DNA of 17,410 nt from Gemmatimonadales bacterium UBA2960. Lineage in GTDB: Bacteria; Gemmatimonadota; Gemmatimonadetes; Longimicrobiales; Gaopeijiaceae. The translations under genes and the position numbers were made by a program. The stretch is taken from NCBI GenBank assembly GCA_002348465.1, contig DEBI01000072.1, positions 2,578 to 19,987 on the forward strand, given 5' to 3'. The notes under the pieces are model-generated. The model had not been told where the DNA came from. It ran no database searches and saw only the letters and a program-made list of their open reading frames with translations. Positions 13,380 through 17,410 of the stretch are shown piece after piece. Positions within the stretch are counted from its first letter, which is position 1; each line of letters begins with the position of its first letter.

Positions 13380-15031
13380 GCCCCGGTCGCCGAGAAACTT
13401 AAACGAAGTACCTGGTTCCTAAGATCGACGCCTCGGTAGGCGTCGTTGGGTAGAGGCTTAGTTTGAAACAAGTAATTGAGGCGGATTGATTCTGCCCATG
13501 CAACTTCGAACCTAAACGGACCGATCTTCCCCGCTCCTCGGACTCCTGCGAGCAGGGTCACATCGGCTCGACGGTACTCTGGGAAATATGAGTAGAGCGC
13601 TTCGTTCTCTAGTCTCATTCTAGTTCCAAAGAGCCCCAGATTCCATCTGGGCGCTACCCAGTCAACAGCGATCCATTGACTCGATCCGCTCGGACCAATC
13701 CCCGCGCCTACGACTCGGCCCTTGTGCGTGTAGCCTTGGATCACCCGGCGACTTGTGTACCACTCACCGTGTTTCTTAAGCCTGAAGGACTGACTCGGTT
13801 CCAGACTTGTGATCTCAGCCTCGATCGCCAGTCGAGCCGAATTCGTCTTAGGTTGATTGTGTCTCAGTCCGAGTGTGTAGCCTCGGCTGTGATGTGGCGC
13901 TTCAAGGAAGTCACGAAGAGAGCGAGGTTCCTCAGAGCGTCCCCATTCTATCCATGTTTCCAAGCCCGCGTCTGGAAAGCTCCAGTGCGCGAATATCGAA
14001 AAAATCCGGTCGGGACCTAGGGGGCGTTGCTCGTCACTCGTTGCAGACGCTACAGGCCCTACTGACCTAACGAAATCGAAAGCTGCGGTAGGAAGATCCA
14101 TTAGCCCGAGTGCAGGTGCATAGACAACTCGTCCGATGCCTATGCTCAGATTGGGTTCGAACGACGGATTGAGGGTAACGATCACTCCGCTTAATGATCG
14201 GTGATCATTTTCGGGGTCGTTATCGAAGTAGGATGACTCTTCTAGCCGACCAAGGATCCACTGAGCGTGAACATCTCCGATCGGTGATTCAAACGGTTTG
14301 GTCGTTTGAGCAAACAGGCGCGGAAATCCCTGAGCGTTATTACTTACCAGGAAAGGGTTTCGAATAGAGGGTCCCCAACGAAAGCTTTCTGTGGCGACGC
14401 CGACACGGACTGATGCGGACTCCCATGACAGGCTACTCTGGCCCGGTCCAAGGTACAGACCGGAATCGTATCCCAGCCGCTGAGGTAGGTCTATTGAGTG
14501 AGGCGGATAGTGGAATGGCGAGGCAAGCGGATGGCGCATCCGCCCTTCGGTATCACCCGGTCGAGGAACATTTTCTGGATAGGAAAAAGTCTGAAAGTCG
14601 AGGTTTTGGGTTCCCCATATTTCCGGGGCCAGAACCGCTGTCACTGAACCATAAGACAGCGCTACACCCACCTGACTTCGTCCGGATATGCCACGACCAG
14701 CCCAGAGAGTCCCTTCGTTGATAGAGAAAGGCAAGTCTGAGTTAAGGGCTCCATCCAGTTCGCTTGCGAGGACGTGCAGCCTGAAGTCTCGGTTGCCAGA
14801 CACCGAGTACCTGATCTTTCTTATCTCAGCTAGGACGTTGCCGGAGGCGGTTCGGATCCAAGGGCTTGTGCTGACTTCTGAACCCATTGGTGAATTTCGT
14901 TGAGACGTATCCAAGAATACGCCTCGGGTTAGACCCACACGCCAGAGCGTGTCAGCCTCCGCATAGATAGGCGAGGGCATGGGGCTTGCCGAGACAAGAG
15001 TGGCGATCAGGTGGAGGAATGTGGCAGACAC
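13376..15031 (-). CDS. Wzi-like outer-membrane beta-barrel (capsule assembly family), copy 1
   Basis: This is a predicted outer-membrane beta-barrel of the Wzi/capsule-assembly family, which binds or places surface polysaccharide. It has 551 residues with a signal peptide (core about 4-16, possible cleavage near YAEA at 23-26). The body is rich in alternating aromatic/polar strands. The best family marks are WGPSIRNPFLVSNNAQGFPR (219-238), matching Wzi's WGP...SNNAP.P pattern, then the strand block IFAHWSFPDAGLETWIEW (345-362) and GYTHKGRVVGAGIGPSGSSQ (433-452). It is clearly related to the divergent gene at 15117-16889. The GTG at 15031 is the only start codon after an in-frame TGA near 15072, so it is well supported. 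It opens an apparent minus-strand operon with the polymerase-like and co-polymerase genes. Confidence 0.85.
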   Translation of the reverse strand: MSATFLHLIATLVSASPMPSPIYAEADTLWRVGLTRGVFLDTSQRNSPMGSEVSTSPWIRTASGNVLAEIRKIRYSVSGNRDFRLHVLASELDGALNSDLPFSINEGTLWAGRGISGRSQVGVALSYGSVTAVLAPEIWGTQNLDFQTFSYPENVPRPGDTEGRMRHPLASPFHYPPHSIDLPQRLGYDSGLYLGPGQSSLSWESASVRVGVATESFRWGPSIRNPFLVSNNAQGFPRLFAQTTKPFESPIGDVHAQWILGRLEESSYFDNDPENDHRSLSGVIVTLNPSFEPNLSIGIGRVVYAPALGLMDLPTAAFDFVRSVGPVASATSDEQRPLGPDRIFSIFAHWSFPDAGLETWIEWGRSEEPRSLRDFLEAPHHSRGYTLGLRHNQPKTNSARLAIEAEITSLEPSQSFRLKKHGEWYTSRRVIQGYTHKGRVVGAGIGPSGSSQWIAVDWVAPRWNLGLFGTRMRLENEALYSYFPEYRRADVTLLAGVRGAGKIGPFRFEVAWAESIRLNYLFQTKPLPNDAYRGVDLRNQVLRLSFSATGA

Positions 15032-15059
15032 GAGTCGAAGTTCGAGAAGCTGGTGCGAT

Positions 15060-15075
15060 CGGGCAATGTTACCCG
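15060..15075. promoter_or_regulatory. Candidate operator between the two Wzi-like genes
   Basis: CGGGCAATGTTACCCG is a 16-base dyad in which six of eight half-site pairs are symmetric (CGGG/CCCG and AA/TT). It lies in the short spacer shared by the two divergent Wzi-like genes. A smaller perfect dyad, TCGAAGTTCGA, lies at 15035-15045. Either could bind a regulator controlling both genes; no known consensus is matched and no clear -35/-10 pair was found. Confidence 0.3.
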
Positions 15076-15116
15076 CTCAGTAGAGAAGATTGAGTTTGAG
15101 GTTTACCCTTCTGTTT

Positions 15117-16889
15117 ATGGACCATCTGCAGACGGTGCCCCGATCCCCTCAGCGCGGGTTTTCTTTGTTCCTATCCCAGCGGCATAGTAGTCGTTGCAGA
15201 TTCAGATTCTCTATGTTGGTTGCTCTAGCGGCAGTATGTCTATGGACCGCGTCTAGCGCTCAAGGGCAGACACCAAAGAAAGACACCGCAGTGTCGTGGC
15301 TTTACGTGGTACCGGGGACTGTGACGGATCGGTATGCTCGCACCCTTGAGAACCTAGGGCTCCTACCGGAGCGCTCTGCGGCAGCTCGTGATGGTTCAGA
15401 AGTTTGGATGTTCTCTGCTGAGGAACACGGAAGGCCAGAGCGTGTGTCCTCGGGTACTCCGCCCTGGCACGGTGTCTATAGGACTACGCCGTCAAATGAA
15501 AAGCGTTGGGGTCTTCTTCCCGTGCGGACGCAAAGCTCGTTCAATACCGCATTTCCATTTCACCGCGGTAGTGGCCCCGTCTGGCACGGTAAAGGCTTTA
15601 CCCAGTCTCTGGAGGGTGGATGGTTCGGTAAGTGGGGCCCGTTCGCCTTAGTTCTGAACCCTGTCTGGTTCCGAGCCGAAAACCGGGATTTTGTTTTGGC
15701 TCCGACCGGAATGAATGGGGATGGACGTTTCCGATCGCCTGTGGAACCTCCTGGGTTGGATATCCCACAGCGTTTTGGAGATGAGCCATATCAAGACCTA
15801 TCCTTAGGGGCATCGTCACTAAGACTGAACATAGCTGGACTGTCTGTTGGCGTATCTTCCAGTCCTCAAGTCTGGGGTCCTGGCGATCTGCATCCTCTTG
15901 TCATGGGCGCTGTGGCTGGGGGGATCCCTCACGTATTTGTCGGAACGAGCACCCCGTTCAAGGCTTGGATTGCAGATTTTGATTTTCGTTATATGGCGGG
16001 ACGAACGGAGCGGAGTCGATGGTTCGGTCTGACTGGCGACGACAGATTTGCTCTTATGAACGGATTTGCGGCCTCTCTTCGCCCTCGTGGGCTTCCCGGT
16101 CTGCAGTTGGGAGTAACTCGCTTGTTCCATCAGCCTTGGCCGTCTGCTGACGGAATGATGCGCGGTCTGCTAAAGAAACCTTTTGAAGGGATTCTAAAGG
16201 GAGGTATGCAGGGGGTTGATCAGCGTCTGGATGACCAGTTTGTGTCAGTATTTGCCAGATGGATGGTCACTTCTGCTGGTGCTGAGGTGTGGCTTGAATT
16301 TGTGAGGGGGGATCATTCTGTCGACGGGCGATGGCTCATGCTTGAGCCTGAAGACTTCGGAGGCTATGCCGTGGGGTTTCGGAAGACTTGGCGCTCAGAT
16401 TCCGCTTTTACGGTTTTTCATGCTGAGGGTATCGTCTCTGGAACGACGCATCGAGAGAGGGGAGGCGCTCGTCTTACATCAGAGCGTTTTTATTGGGGTC
16501 ATGCTCCAGCTCCGATCTACGGTAATTCTGCCTATGCGATTGGTGGTTGGACACACAAGGGGCAGCTCTTAACGACAAGTGCTGGTCCTTTTGGTAACGG
16601 TCAATCCTTGGGTGTAGATCATTACAGTCCGGATGGACATTGGTCGTTGAGCTTGGATCGCTCAATTGTGCTGGAACAGCCTGCCGCTGCGAGGCCCAGC
16701 GGGGAAGGGGTCTCAGATGTGCTCTATGTAATTTCGGCGAGTTCCACTCGCTTCTCAGGCCAGTGGGACCTGGGTTTGGGGATTGATTGGGTTTTGAACC
16801 TGAACCGCCATCTTAACCCTGCTTCGGATGCTATGAACATCAGGCTTCAGGCCACTGTCAGCAGAAGGTTTTCTGTATTCGATCGCTGA
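15117..16889 (+). CDS. Wzi-like outer-membrane beta-barrel (capsule assembly family), copy 2
   Basis: This is a second predicted Wzi-like barrel, about 590 residues. Residues are counted from the ATG at 15117. It shares with copy 1 the block GLDIPQRFG...ASSLRL...VWGPGDLHPLV...GGIP...STPF...AGRTERSRWF (about 213-303; compare IDLPQRLG...SSLSW...RWGPSIRNPFLV in copy 1). It also shares VSVFARWMVTSAGAEVWLEF (376-395), GGYAVGFRK, and GGWTHKGQ (476-483). It lacks the SNNA tetrad of the Wzi core and has a longer N-terminus (DRYARTLENLGLLPE) that may form a periplasmic or plug helix. The signal-peptide core is MLVALAAVCLWTASSAQGQ, so the true start may be a TTG at 15165 or 15090, or the ATG at 15213, rather than 15117. 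It is divergent from copy 1 and overlaps the end of the flippase gene by 32 bases. Confidence 0.8.
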   Translation: MDHLQTVPRSPQRGFSLFLSQRHSSRCRFRFSMLVALAAVCLWTASSAQGQTPKKDTAVSWLYVVPGTVTDRYARTLENLGLLPERSAAARDGSEVWMFSAEEHGRPERVSSGTPPWHGVYRTTPSNEKRWGLLPVRTQSSFNTAFPFHRGSGPVWHGKGFTQSLEGGWFGKWGPFALVLNPVWFRAENRDFVLAPTGMNGDGRFRSPVEPPGLDIPQRFGDEPYQDLSLGASSLRLNIAGLSVGVSSSPQVWGPGDLHPLVMGAVAGGIPHVFVGTSTPFKAWIADFDFRYMAGRTERSRWFGLTGDDRFALMNGFAASLRPRGLPGLQLGVTRLFHQPWPSADGMMRGLLKKPFEGILKGGMQGVDQRLDDQFVSVFARWMVTSAGAEVWLEFVRGDHSVDGRWLMLEPEDFGGYAVGFRKTWRSDSAFTVFHAEGIVSGTTHRERGGARLTSERFYWGHAPAPIYGNSAYAIGGWTHKGQLLTTSAGPFGNGQSLGVDHYSPDGHWSLSLDRSIVLEQPAAARPSGEGVSDVLYVISASSTRFSGQWDLGLGIDWVLNLNRHLNPASDAMNIRLQATVSRRFSVFDR

Positions 16890-17410
16890 TCGCTGTTCGC
16901 CACGCTGCAATCAAGACGCGTTTCCAAAGCCAAGCACTGCATACTGCTAGTAGAATCAGCGCCCCATACCATGGGCCCAGGATCCTTGACAGGGCGAGAG
17001 TCACAAGGAGAAGAACGATTCCTTCTGAGGCCAGTTGGACTGAAATCTGTCCAACTTTAAAGAAATTTGATTCCAGGCGGGCCGTTAAGATCAGTAGTCC
17101 CAGAAAGTCGAAGCCCGCTCTGGCCGTCCATGCCATTGCCGCCCCTACTAGGCCGAAACTGGGTAGTGCCCACCACAGTAACGTGAGGTAAAGCGGGAGC
17201 TCGATTAGATGCAGTATGGCTGGGGCATTCGGCCGAGCCCGAGCGTGTAGCGTCGCGAAAGGGATTTGAGCGAGCGCGTTCATGAACACACCCAAGGAAA
17301 GCCACTGAAGCACCGGTGCACCCGGATCGGCGATCTCTGATCCAGCCCATAGGCGGAGGATAGGATCGGCCATGGCTACTAATAGAATGAGGATTGGTAA
17401 GGTGACTATC
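16858..17410 (-). CDS. Wzx-type polysaccharide flippase, C-terminal part (runs off window)
   Basis: This is the last ~184 residues of a multi-helix exporter of the MATE-like flippase family, which moves lipid-linked repeat units across the inner membrane. The frame is open to the window edge: the codons before the ATG at 17373 encode IVTLPILILLVA, a transmembrane helix running directly into MADPILRLWAGSEIA. The gene therefore starts beyond the window, and that ATG is internal. Family marks are VLQWLSLGVFMNALAQIPF, HARARPNAPAILHLIELPLY (the P-x-A/x-x-x-H...E-x-P-x-Y pattern) and FGLVGAAMAWTARAGFDFL. Two or three more hydrophobic helices and a basic C-terminal end follow. Its TGA stop lies inside the coding end of the second Wzi-like gene on the other strand. 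The polymerase-like gene is nearby on the same strand, consistent with a Wzx/Wzy pathway. Confidence 0.88.
   Translation of the reverse strand, partial: IVTLPILILLVAMADPILRLWAGSEIADPGAPVLQWLSLGVFMNALAQIPFATLHARARPNAPAILHLIELPLYLTLLWWALPSFGLVGAAMAWTARAGFDFLGLLILTARLESNFFKVGQISVQLASEGIVLLLVTLALSRILGPWYGALILLAVCSAWLWKRVLIAAWRTAISDRIQKTFC

Noticed and set aside
15819..16130. 103-codon minus-strand open frame inside Wzi-like copy 2
   Set aside because: The plus-strand frame carries motifs shared with copy 1; the antisense product is basic and featureless.
1..17410. tRNA genes, CRISPR arrays, insertion sequences, phage or attachment sites
   Set aside because: Looked for cloverleaf ends, regularly spaced repeats, transposase motifs and long terminal repeats by eye; none seen.

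Overview
The window looks like chromosomal DNA from a Gram-negative (outer-membrane) bacterium of medium G+C content. It joins the end of a conserved ribosomal-protein region to a large exopolysaccharide/capsule (EPS) locus. Many EPS genes appear to start at GTG or TTG and few have a strong Shine-Dalgarno sequence. The protein set (multi-SLBB exporter, paired Wzi-like barrels, zinc-type L28) would fit Gemmatimonadota or a related environmental phylum. That placement is inference from general appearance, not a search.

Bases 1-1290: the C-terminal part of ribosomal protein L17, a small membrane-anchored protein of unknown function, and complete ribosomal protein L28 (CxxC/CxxC form). The block closes with a perfect 16-bp hairpin.

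Bases 1319-5478 (+ strand): a nucleotide-sugar cluster, rmlD-rmlA-rmlB followed by a UDP-N-acetyl-hexosamine 6-dehydrogenase of the WbpA type. It should supply dTDP-sugars (most likely dTDP-L-rhamnose) and a UDP-HexNAc-uronic acid. The rmlC epimerase is not in the window.

Bases 5495-17410: polymerisation and export, with genes switching strand repeatedly. They are a five-SLBB outer-membrane export (OPX) protein (-), a rhamnosyltransferase-like GT2 (+), a small one-SLBB OPX protein (-), a probable lipoprotein with two Ig-like/CNA-B-like repeats (+), and an apparent minus-strand operon wzi-like > wzy/waaL-like > wzz/GumC-like. A second, divergent Wzi-like barrel protein (+) follows. Last is the C-terminal part of a Wzx-type flippase (-) that runs off the right edge and overlaps the tail of the second Wzi-like gene by 32 bp.

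Together these give most of a Wzx/Wzy-dependent pathway: sugar activation, glycosyl transfer, flipping (Wzx), polymerisation (Wzy-like), length control (PCP without kinase), and outer-membrane export or surface attachment (two OPX, two Wzi-like proteins). Missing here are RmlC, the initiating phosphoglycosyl transferase, the tyrosine kinase/phosphatase and most glycosyltransferases; they probably lie to the right or elsewhere. The most unusual points are the duplicated and diverged OPX and Wzi-like components, and the small dyad elements in the divergent spacers. No tRNA, rRNA, CRISPR array, insertion sequence or attachment site was seen. No gene-free stretch exceeds about 300 bases; the longest is about 230 bases, between the large OPX gene and the GT2 gene.
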